From Chlorobiaceae bacterium (GTDB taxonomy: Bacteria > Bacteroidota > Chlorobiia > Chlorobiales > Chlorobiaceae): a DNA stretch of 6,277 nt. The notes beneath the pieces are model-generated. The model worked only from the letters and a program-made list of their open reading frames with translations, searched no databases and had not been told where the DNA came from. How positions within the stretch are numbered: the stretch's first letter is position 1; every line of letters starts with the position of its first letter. Location: positions 1-6,277 of the forward strand of contig JAAXUM010000112.1 of NCBI GenBank assembly GCA_013336025.1, in the 5' to 3' direction. The position numbers and the translations under genes are program-made. Positions 1 through 5,745 of the stretch are shown piece after piece.

Positions 1-926
1 TCTCCACCGGCACGGTCAACGGTATGGCGCTCTCCGTCATCACCCTCGCCGTCATGGCTTCGTTCGAACCGTTTCTCCCGCTGCCATCCACGATCAAGCA
101 TCTCGAAGCCGACAGGTACGCAGGAGAGCGCCTCTTTGAAATTCTTGACGCGAAACCGGAGACCGTAGCCCCGGCTACCCCGATCCCTTTTCCGGCAGAG
201 CATACCATCAAAGCAGAGAAGCTCAGCTTCACCTACCCCGGCAGCACGGCCAAAGCGCTCGACAGCCTCTCTTTCAGCGTTCTCCCCGGAGAACACATCG
301 CCATCGTCGGCCCGAGCGGTGCAGGAAAATCGACCATCACCTCGCTCTTTATGCGATTCTGGAACAGCAGCGAAGGTTACATCAATATCGGAGGCCTCAA
401 CATCAGCCTTTTCGACCCGGAAATAGTGCGCCGAAACATCGCCCTCGTCTCGCAGAAAACCTATCTCTTCGCTGAAACCATCCGCGAAAACCTGACCCTT
501 GCCGCCCCGGAGGCCACCGATGACGATCTCAAAAAAGCACTCACCGCCGCCGGGCTCAGCAACTTCACCTCAAAGCTCGACGAATGGTGCGGCCAGTACG
601 GCATGAAACTCAGCGGAGGAGAACGTCAGCGTATCGCTATCGCCCGCGTTCTCTTGCAGAATGCTCCGATCATGATTCTCGATGAAGCAACCGCCAACCT
701 CGACGGCGTAACGGAAAAAGAGGTAACAGAAACCCTGAACGCCATCAGCGCAGGAAAAACGCTGATTACAATTACCCACCGGTTGAAGGCGATGGAAAAG
801 TATGACCGTATTCTTGTGCTTGAAAAGGGAAAGATTGTGGAGCAAGGCGTGCACGGAGAGCTGATAGCCGGTAACGGACTTTATCGGAGAATGTGGGCGT
901 TGCAACACGCTGTGGAGATTGGATAA
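1..926 (+). CDS. cydC: CydC-type ABC exporter subunit, C-terminal part (5' end outside window)
   Basis: The reading frame is open from base 3 to the TAA at 924-926, so the gene begins upstream; the ATG at 24 is internal. Numbering from that Met, residues 1-30 are the end of the last transmembrane helix and its exit, with the FxPLP-type stretch ([10 protein letters not shown]) typical of CydC. A full ATPase domain follows: Walker [10 protein letters not shown] (96-104), Q-loop Gln144, signature LSGGERQ (196-202), Walker B IMILDEA (216-222) and switch His252. CydDC is a heterodimeric inner-membrane exporter of cysteine/glutathione needed for periplasmic redox balance and cytochrome bd assembly. 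All catalytic motifs are intact. The cydD partner should lie just upstream, but this cannot be seen. The ATPase domain is unmistakable. The CydC assignment rests on the short transmembrane remnant, so another type-1 ABC exporter half is possible. Confidence 0.78.
   Translation, partial: STGTVNGMALSVITLAVMASFEPFLPLPSTIKHLEADRYAGERLFEILDAKPETVAPATPIPFPAEHTIKAEKLSFTYPGSTAKALDSLSFSVLPGEHIAIVGPSGAGKSTITSLFMRFWNSSEGYINIGGLNISLFDPEIVRRNIALVSQKTYLFAETIRENLTLAAPEATDDDLKKALTAAGLSNFTSKLDEWCGQYGMKLSGGERQRIAIARVLLQNAPIMILDEATANLDGVTEKEVTETLNAISAGKTLITITHRLKAMEKYDRILVLEKGKIVEQGVHGELIAGNGLYRRMWALQHAVEIG
914..917 (+). promoter_or_regulatory. Ribosome binding site of bciB, deciding its start
   Basis: GGAG lies inside the last codons of cydC, 10 bases before the ATG at 928. 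The longer alternative start, a TTG at 919, would sit one base after this GGAG, too close for use. The ATG at 928 is therefore the better start. Confidence 0.6.
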
Positions 927-927
927 G

Positions 928-2169
928 ATGACAGGCACTGAACCAGGCGCTGAACAGGGCCGGAAATCGCAGAAAAAAGGGCTCTGCAGTTCATGCGGAC
1001 TCTGCTCCATTCAGGAATGGCCCGTTGAAGAGAGCATCACAAGCTGTGTTTTTAAAAACGGGTGGCTGGGCAAAAGAGAGATAAAACTCTTCGGGCGGGA
1101 ACGAAGTCTGGATGATCCGGTTGAGATGCGATTCGGCATCACGCTTGACCGCTTTACGGCTCAACTGAAAAAACCGATACCCGGATCGCAGTGGAGCGGT
1201 ATGATTACCCGAATGGCAACGCGTGCTTTTGAAGAGAAGCTTGTTGAGGGGGTCGTGTCGCTGCAGCGTACACCCGACCATCATTTTTTCTCGCAGCCTG
1301 TTCTGGCACAAAGCCTCGATGAGATCCATTCCGCCAGAGGCAACAAGCCGGTGCTCTCCCCTGTTCTCTACTCCCTGCAAAGAGCCTGTCGTCAGGGAAT
1401 GAAAAAAATTCTTGTCATCGGAGCGGCCTGTCATCTGCATACCCTCCGCGATTTCCAGGAGAGATTTGATTACCTCAAAGAGATGGAGATCCTCACCATT
1501 GGAATTCCCTGCGTTGACAACATCGCACGATCAAAGTGGCCTTGGATTCTCAAAAGAATGTCGCAATCGCCCGATACCGCACGCCATATCGAGTTCATGC
1601 AGGATTTCAGAATTCACATCCGGCACGATGACGGCAGGATTGAAAAAATCCCCTACTTCAGCCTTCCGGAAGAGCTTGCCAACCCCGGTATTTTCCCCCC
1701 GGCATGCATGAGCTGCTTTGACTATCTCAACAGCCTTGCCGACATTACCATAGGCTATCTCGGGGCAAAACTGCTGCCTGACCAGAACCGGCAGTGGGTG
1801 CTGGTTCGAACTGAAACAGGAAAAAAACTGCTGACACTTATCGAAACTGAACTGGATCGTTTTGAGGAATTCGGAAACTGGGAGTGCCGCTCATTTGTTC
1901 AAAGCAGCTCGAAACGCATCATCGAAAGCATGAAAGAAATAGATAAGGAGTATTCGACCAGAAGAAAAATTCCCGTCCTGGCAGGACACATACTTGCGGG
2001 AGTGTTTGGCATGATCGGCCCTAAAGGAAAAGGATTTGCCCACTACTCGGTCGATTTTCATCTGATCAGGCACTACTACTATGTAAAATTCCGCTATCCG
2101 GAGCATCTGGAAAAACTGGTTCCCCGACATGTCAGGGTTATTCTTGAAGAGTACGGACTTCCACTCTGA
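928..2169 (+). CDS. bciB: Ferredoxin-dependent 3,8-divinyl (proto)chlorophyllide 8-vinyl reductase, BciB type
   Basis: This 413-aa protein belongs to the F420-hydrogenase/dehydrogenase beta-subunit (FrhB) superfamily. Its motifs follow cyanobacterial BciB as I remember it: GRERSLDD (56-63), LVEGVV (105-110), NKPVLSP (139-145), IPCVDN (193-198), SPDT (214-217), EFMQDFR (222-228), [13 protein letters not shown] (260-272) and GPKG (364-367). N-terminal C20-x2-C23-x2-C26 plus C40 looks like one 4Fe-4S site; C195, C260 and C263 are candidates for the second. BciB proteins carry FAD and two 4Fe-4S clusters and reduce the C8 vinyl group to ethyl in (bacterio)chlorophyll synthesis, using ferredoxin electrons in the cytoplasm. 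The length fits the family (about 400 aa). It starts one base after the cydC stop, implying translational coupling. Plant 7-hydroxymethyl chlorophyll a reductase is a relative, but the setting favours vinyl reductase. Confidence 0.86.
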   Translation: MTGTEPGAEQGRKSQKKGLCSSCGLCSIQEWPVEESITSCVFKNGWLGKREIKLFGRERSLDDPVEMRFGITLDRFTAQLKKPIPGSQWSGMITRMATRAFEEKLVEGVVSLQRTPDHHFFSQPVLAQSLDEIHSARGNKPVLSPVLYSLQRACRQGMKKILVIGAACHLHTLRDFQERFDYLKEMEILTIGIPCVDNIARSKWPWILKRMSQSPDTARHIEFMQDFRIHIRHDDGRIEKIPYFSLPEELANPGIFPPACMSCFDYLNSLADITIGYLGAKLLPDQNRQWVLVRTETGKKLLTLIETELDRFEEFGNWECRSFVQSSSKRIIESMKEIDKEYSTRRKIPVLAGHILAGVFGMIGPKGKGFAHYSVDFHLIRHYYYVKFRYPEHLEKLVPRHVRVILEEYGLPL

Positions 2170-2193
2170 AAAAAGAGTCACCGCATCTCAATT

Positions 2194-2613
2194 TCAGTTT
2201 CCGGGAAACGGCAACGCCTCCCAGTCATCAATCAAGTCCCAGTCACGCCCTTTAATCTCACCCATTGCGGTACCTTTCAGATAAACGGTCCGGCTCTCCG
2301 GATCCTCAGCCAACCAATCGCATGTCATCGGCGCACCTTCGAGCGAACCCTCATAAACACAGACATCCTTCCAGTATTTTTTTCCATCTTTTTCTGCGTA
2401 ACACTCAAAACCTAATTTCCACCACTCACTGAGCAACTGCAGCATTGCCGTCGGGTTCATCGCTCCGTCACGGAAGAGATAGTCGTCAAACCAGACTCGG
2501 GCGCCAATGGCAACCTTGTGATCCTGCAAACAACGCTCCCATCCTCCGGGATACTTCTCCTTAATCAGAGAAACTGGCACAATCAGATTTAAAAACTCGG
2601 TCATAATGGCCAT
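2194..2613 (-). CDS. Hypothetical protein, 139 aa, cytoplasmic
   Basis: I do not recognise this family. The frame stays open 27 codons further upstream (to 2694), but the start at 2613 has a good AAGGA site 6 bases before it and the extension is Cys-rich and unlike the rest. A second in-frame ATG at 2604 is possible. The protein is acidic and rich in Trp (W25, W41, W64, W65, W81, W100, W125, W131), with blocks such as KEKYPGGWERC (18-28), RVWFDDYLFRDGAMNP (39-54), MTCDWLAEDPE (96-106) and YLKGTAMGEIKGRDWD (111-126). There is no signal peptide, membrane segment or metal-binding motif that I can name. It lies 99 bases downstream of the lipocalin gene on the same strand and converges on bciB. 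Codon phase, a real ribosome site and ordered composition support a true gene; the function is unknown. Confidence 0.75.
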   Translation of the reverse strand: MAIMTEFLNLIVPVSLIKEKYPGGWERCLQDHKVAIGARVWFDDYLFRDGAMNPTAMLQLLSEWWKLGFECYAEKDGKKYWKDVCVYEGSLEGAPMTCDWLAEDPESRTVYLKGTAMGEIKGRDWDLIDDWEALPFPGN

Positions 2614-2619
2614 AAAGCA

Positions 2620-2624
2620 TCCTT
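2620..2624 (-). promoter_or_regulatory. Ribosome binding site of the 139-aa protein
   Basis: Read on the minus strand, AAGGA stands 6 bases before the ATG at 2613. This supports that start over the longer frame beginning at 2694 and over the ATG at 2604. Confidence 0.6.
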
Positions 2625-2712
2625 CGTATAAAATTATTCCTTTTACGGCTGAACATCGTTGTCCAATAAAACAGATAAAAAAGCAAGAACGCAACCGGCA
2701 AAAAAGCCATCC

Positions 2713-3237
2713 TTACGGATTCTGCCTGCCAGGATAGCGCAACTTCGCCGTATCAAAACCCAACGTTGCCGCTTTCGCAACCAGCGCCTTGAGCTGAGCA
2801 GGCGCCATAACGGTATCTTTCGACAAAATCCAGAAATATGATTTGTCGCGACCGCACACCATCGCCCAGCGGTAGCCAGCCCTGTCGAGATCAATGACAT
2901 TGTAGCTCGCATAAAATGGGCCGAAAAACGAGACCTTCAAGGCGCCTTGAGAGGGATTCCTGTCATCGAGAAAGACACCGTGTCCCTCTATGGTTTTCCA
3001 CTCCTGTTTTTTCAGGTCATACCCTTTGTTCACCACCTTCACACTCCCATCCGGAGCAAGCGAGTAGGTCGCCGATACCGGATCAAGCTCCTTTTCAAAC
3101 CGGTTATCGAGACGGGCAATTTCATGCCAGGTTCCAAGATACCGATCAAGAGCAAAATCCTCAACAACCGTGATGCCCTGAGGAATACCGGTACACCCTG
3201 CAAGCAGGAAAAAAAAGATCAGAAACAATTTTTTCAT
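2713..3237 (-). CDS. blc: Outer-membrane lipoprotein of the bacterial lipocalin (Blc) family
   Basis: This is a 174-aa lipocalin. It opens with a lipoprotein signal: charged KK at 2-3, hydrophobic 4-12, and lipobox LAGC with the acylated Cys at 15. Residue 16 is Thr rather than Asp, so sorting to the outer membrane is expected. The lipocalin hallmark G35-T-W37 sits in YLGTWHEIARLDNRFE (33-48). Further Blc blocks are ATYSL (56-60), VVNKGYD (68-74), ALKVSFFGPFYASYNVIDLD (99-118) and YFWILSK (134-140), with the C-terminal helix at about 146-160. These match E. coli Blc closely in order and spacing. The beta-barrel binds lipids such as lysophospholipids and is linked to envelope maintenance and stress. 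The frame extends upstream to 3456, but only the Met at 3237 gives a signal peptide and a GGAG site, so the longer form is rejected. Confidence 0.93.
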   Translation of the reverse strand: MKKLFLIFFFLLAGCTGIPQGITVVEDFALDRYLGTWHEIARLDNRFEKELDPVSATYSLAPDGSVKVVNKGYDLKKQEWKTIEGHGVFLDDRNPSQGALKVSFFGPFYASYNVIDLDRAGYRWAMVCGRDKSYFWILSKDTVMAPAQLKALVAKAATLGFDTAKLRYPGRQNP

Positions 3238-3245
3238 CTGACAGG

Positions 3246-3249
3246 CTCC
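3246..3249 (-). promoter_or_regulatory. Ribosome binding site of blc
   Basis: On the minus strand GGAG lies 8 bases before the ATG at 3237. It fixes the lipocalin start at the lipoprotein signal peptide. Confidence 0.6.
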
Positions 3250-3440
3250 GATTATGATTGTTGAAAAAAACTTCCTTTTCAAAGAGCTGATACACTGCAT
3301 TTCCGAAAAACGAACCGGAACGAACAACATGAAAACTGAACTTACTGAGCCAGCCAACCGGATTACCGCTGACCGGATCAGAGCAAAACAAAACGAAAGC
3401 AGCATTAAGCCATCCATTCGCACCGCACAACCACTACCCA

Positions 3441-3457
3441 ACGTAACACGTAACACA
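3441..3457. repeat. Short heptamer tandem repeat (ACGTAAC, about 2.4 copies)
   Basis: The unit ACGTAAC occurs twice head to tail, followed by ACA. It sits 45 bases before the left arm of the inverted repeat, in unconstrained intergenic sequence. Confidence 0.6.
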
Positions 3458-3502
3458 TCCCACAGCCTACTCTCTCACCTCCCACATCTCATTCCGCCTC
3501 CT

Positions 3503-3603
3503 CTGTCATTTCGAACGCAGTGAGAAATCTCTCCCATCTCCTTTTCTCTGTCGCAACCATCACGCCATTGCATTGAGATCCCTCTCTCCGTTCGGGATGA
3601 CAG
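3503..3603. repeat. 101-base imperfect inverted repeat, dispersed-repeat (MITE/REP-like) hairpin
   Basis: The left arm (3503-3531, starting CTGTCATTTCGAACG) and the right arm (3575-3603, ending TTCGGGATGACAG) are each 29 bases and pair at 23 of 29 positions, around a 43-base centre. The outer seven bases CTGTCAT match perfectly. From memory, the arm sequence belongs to the dispersed short repeats common between genes in Chlorobi and Bacteroidetes, which often yield spurious translations such as EISHCVRND; that string appears on the minus strand here. There is no transposase and no clear target-site duplication. Lying about 80 bases downstream of the CDF stop, it could fold in that transcript and act as a stabiliser or weak terminator, but no T-tract follows it. 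Confidence 0.78.
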
Positions 3604-3670
3604 GAAAAAATATACCGGTAACACGAAGAAATTCAGGATAACATACAAACCCACTGCCAACAGCCTGCTC

Positions 3671-3688
3671 CCCATTACCCATTACCCA
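3671..3688. repeat. Short heptamer tandem repeat (CCCATTA, about 2.6 copies) at the CDF stop
   Basis: CCCATTA occurs twice, followed by CCCA. The TAA stop of the CDF gene (complement of 3682-3684) lies inside the second copy, so a change in copy number could alter the C-terminus or the stop position. Confidence 0.6.
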
Positions 3689-4608
3689 CATCCTGCGTCA
3701 GGCATGTTCCGGCATATCTCACCGGGAAACTCGATCTCGACGGTTGAGTGGTAAAGCCCATGCTGTTTGACAAGGGTTTTAATGCGGTCTTTCAACTGCA
3801 CGTAATCTTCAGCGTCGAGCATCCGGTCAACTTCAAGGTGGACGGTAAAAACGTTGTGACTGCCGTCAAGCGACCATATGTGCGCGTGATGAACGGCTCG
3901 AACCGTACTCATTGCCTCTATTTCGACTGAGATCGCTGAAAGATCGAAATCGGCAGGCACTGCCTGGAGAAAAACAGGAATCTGCGCCATGAGATTTTTT
4001 ACGACGCCGCGAAGGATGTAAAGGGTAATAAGTACTGCAAGAACCGGGTCGAGAATGGGCAGGTTCCAGAACATGAGCACAATACCAACAAGAAGCACCG
4101 TTACCCATCCAAGCACATCTTCAAGAAGGTGCAGGGCAACAACCCTTGCGTTCATGCCGCTCTCTTTTGAAAGCCTTGCCATGGCAACGCCGTTGACGGC
4201 AACACCGATGACCGCAAGAAGAATCATCCCGCCCGCATCGGGATGGTGTGGATGAATAATCCGCGGCACAGCCCCGGCCAGCACAAAGAGCGAACTGCCA
4301 AGAAGAAACACGGTGCTGATGAGTGCGCCAAGCAGCGAAAACCGCTTATAACCGTAGGAGTAGCGGGCGTTGCTTTTTTCTCCGGAAAGACGTTCAAAAT
4401 ACCATGCCTGACCCAGCGCAAATGAATCTCCGAGGTCGTGCACGGCATTGGCAAGAATTGCCGTACTGCCGGTAAAAAAGCCACCTGCTATTTCAACAAG
4501 GGTAAAGCCAAGATTAAGAAAAAATGCGGTTTTGATATTTTTCGCAGCATGATGATGCCCGTCGGAATGATGATGATGATCACCTGCTGATACAGCGTTA
4601 TTGGTCAT
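3682..4608 (-). CDS. Cation diffusion facilitator, Zn/Co/Cd efflux (CzcD/ZitB type)
   Basis: This 308-aa inner-membrane transporter exports divalent metal, probably zinc, in exchange for protons. It has six likely membrane helices, roughly 27-45, 48-68, 93-113, 127-146, 157-180 and 185-203, then a cytoplasmic domain. The transport site is complete: H57-x3-D61 in helix 2 and H160-x3-D164 in helix 5, the His/Asp set usual for zinc. The family motif YSYGYKR is at 83-89. The cytoplasmic domain has the usual metal-binding block VHHAHIWSLDG (239-249), with H251 and H257. The N-terminus is His-rich (11-14, 18-20), a likely metal sensor or buffer. The tail ends in C299 and C307, near the heptamer repeat. 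The ATG at 4608 is the only start before an in-frame stop, yet it has no good ribosome site. It lies 94 bases downstream of purU on the same strand, with no clear terminator between. Confidence 0.93.
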   Translation of the reverse strand: MTNNAVSAGDHHHHSDGHHHAAKNIKTAFFLNLGFTLVEIAGGFFTGSTAILANAVHDLGDSFALGQAWYFERLSGEKSNARYSYGYKRFSLLGALISTVFLLGSSLFVLAGAVPRIIHPHHPDAGGMILLAVIGVAVNGVAMARLSKESGMNARVVALHLLEDVLGWVTVLLVGIVLMFWNLPILDPVLAVLITLYILRGVVKNLMAQIPVFLQAVPADFDLSAISVEIEAMSTVRAVHHAHIWSLDGSHNVFTVHLEVDRMLDAEDYVQLKDRIKTLVKQHGLYHSTVEIEFPGEICRNMPDAGCG

Positions 4609-4702
4609 GAGATGAAACCCGTTATTTCTTATGTGCTATTTTTTTTCTCTTCCCGACACGCAGCCCTTGACTCACACATTAATGCCCCGATCAAGTATCC
4701 CT

Positions 4703-5569
4703 TCAATCAAACACGACGGTTTTTTTCCCGTTGACCAGAATGCGGTGCTCGGCATGGTACCTGATAGCACGGGCAAGCACCATGCGTTCGAGATCGCGCC
4801 CCTTGCGGATAAGATCTGCAAGCTGGTCTTTATGCGTTATCCTGATAATATCCTGCTCGATAATCGGCCCTTCATCAAGATCTTCTGTGACATAATGGCT
4901 TGTGGCGCCGATAATTTTCACCCCCCGCTCATAAGCCTGACGATAAGGGTTCCCCCCCACAAACGCAGGAAGAAATGAGTGATGAATATTGATAATTCTC
5001 GATGGATAGCGTTCAACAAAAAGCGGTGACAATATCTGCATATATCGGGCCAGCACAATGGTGTCAACACCGTACTGTTCAAGCAGGGCAAGCTCATCCC
5101 GCTCAACATCAGCTTTACTCTTACGGTCTGTTGCAAACAGATGGTAGTCGATTCCGTAATGGTCTGCCAGCGGGTTCAGGTCGGGATGGTTCGAAACAAT
5201 GAGCGCGATATCGATGGCGAACTCACCGATACTGTGACGCCAGAGTATCTCCTGCAGGCAGTGATCGTACTTTGAAACAAAAATAGCCACACGTGTTTTT
5301 TTTCCGCTTTCACTGATTTTCCATGCAGCCCCGAGTTCAAGAGCAAGCGGCATGAACGCGCGTTCAAGTTCAGCAAGAGAGACTGAAGAACTCTCGACAC
5401 TCCAGGCTATCCTTATAAAAAATGTTTTATCTCCGGTATCGACATGTTCGTTGAGATTGAGAATATTGCCGCCACGGTCACAGATAAATCCGGTAATGCG
5501 TGAAACAAGTCCCGGTCTGTCCGGGCACGACAACAGCAGGATGATCTCATCCCCATAGCTCAGCTCCAT
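4703..5569 (-). CDS. purU: Formyltetrahydrofolate deformylase
   Basis: This 288-aa cytoplasmic enzyme hydrolyses 10-formyltetrahydrofolate to formate and tetrahydrofolate. It balances the one-carbon pool and can supply formate for PurT in purine synthesis. Residues about 8-85 form an ACT regulatory domain (LLSCPDRPGLVSRITGFICD, 12-31). Residues about 92-288 form the formyltransferase fold shared with PurN. The catalytic triad is present: N194 and H196 in IINIHHSFLPAF (192-203) and D232 in DLDEGPIIEQDI (230-241). The C-terminal ERMVLARAIRYHAEHRI is typical, and the length matches E. coli PurU (280). The ATG at 5569 is the first start that keeps the ACT domain whole; the bases before it show no Shine-Dalgarno match. 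In E. coli the ACT domain mediates methionine activation and glycine inhibition; whether that holds here is unknown. Confidence 0.95.
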   Translation of the reverse strand: MELSYGDEIILLLSCPDRPGLVSRITGFICDRGGNILNLNEHVDTGDKTFFIRIAWSVESSSVSLAELERAFMPLALELGAAWKISESGKKTRVAIFVSKYDHCLQEILWRHSIGEFAIDIALIVSNHPDLNPLADHYGIDYHLFATDRKSKADVERDELALLEQYGVDTIVLARYMQILSPLFVERYPSRIINIHHSFLPAFVGGNPYRQAYERGVKIIGATSHYVTEDLDEGPIIEQDIIRITHKDQLADLIRKGRDLERMVLARAIRYHAEHRILVNGKKTVVFD

Positions 5570-5745
5570 AGTGTATCAAGTTTACATGCAATAAAACAAC
5601 ACTCCACCCTCTTTTGTGAGTGTGAAGAAATTTAATGTATTTTCCCGGAACAATCCGGCATTTCTCCAAACTCATCCATCCTGCTTTCAGGCAAGGGAAG
5701 CGGAGCTAATGAACCGTCAGTGCTTGTATCACTTTTTACGTTCCC
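5570..5745. other. Divergent intergenic region between purU and the PAP2 gene
   Basis: This 176-base stretch must hold the promoters of both flanking genes, since they are transcribed apart. The only plus-strand candidate I see is TTGTGA (5614-5619) with TATTTT 18 bases later, a weak match. No operator or riboswitch is evident. A small frame beginning at ATG 5709, behind GGAG at 5702-5705, overlaps the PAP2 start in another phase and ends at 5822. It resembles no family I know and is not called a gene. Confidence 0.5.

Larger units (their letters stand above)
3238..3681. other. 444-base intergenic region, repeat mosaic without a convincing gene
   Basis: This stretch separates the CDF and lipocalin genes, both on the minus strand. 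Bases 3238-3430 hold the upstream region of blc. A TTGAAA and a CATAAT can be found there on the minus strand but are about 20 bases apart, so I do not call a promoter. Bases 3431-3500 are C/A/T-rich with a short tandem repeat; 3503-3603 is an inverted repeat; the rest runs into a second tandem repeat at the CDF stop. Short frames in the region cross the repeats, lack ribosome sites and have low-complexity products, so none is called a gene. Confidence 0.7.

Noticed and set aside
570..1440. Long antisense frames opposite cydC and bciB (570-1010, 991-1440)
   Set aside because: They lie opposite genes with full motif support, show no recognisable domains and have shadow-like composition.
2197..2209. 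Palindrome GTTTCCGGGAAAC as a possible terminator
   Set aside because: It lies in the final codons of the 139-aa gene, has a one-base loop and no T-tract.
2614..2694. Extension of the 139-aa protein to a Met at 2694
   Set aside because: The extra 27 residues have four Cys and unrelated composition, and the AAGGA site points to the Met at 2613.
2686..2712. GGC/GCC stem with T-runs downstream of blc as a terminator
   Set aside because: Only three base pairs can form around the T-run, too short for an intrinsic terminator.
3238..3456. N-terminal extension of the lipocalin to a Met at 3456
   Set aside because: It would bury the lipoprotein signal peptide inside the protein. The Met at 3237 has a GGAG site and begins a textbook lipobox signal.
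3254..3523. Plus-strand frame of 89 aa in the intergenic region
   Set aside because: No ribosome site, low-complexity Pro/Ser/Thr/His-rich C-terminus, and it runs into the inverted repeat.
3475..3675. Minus-strand frame of 66 aa containing EISHCVRND
   Set aside because: Its second half is the conceptual translation of the hairpin repeat, a well-known source of false proteins.
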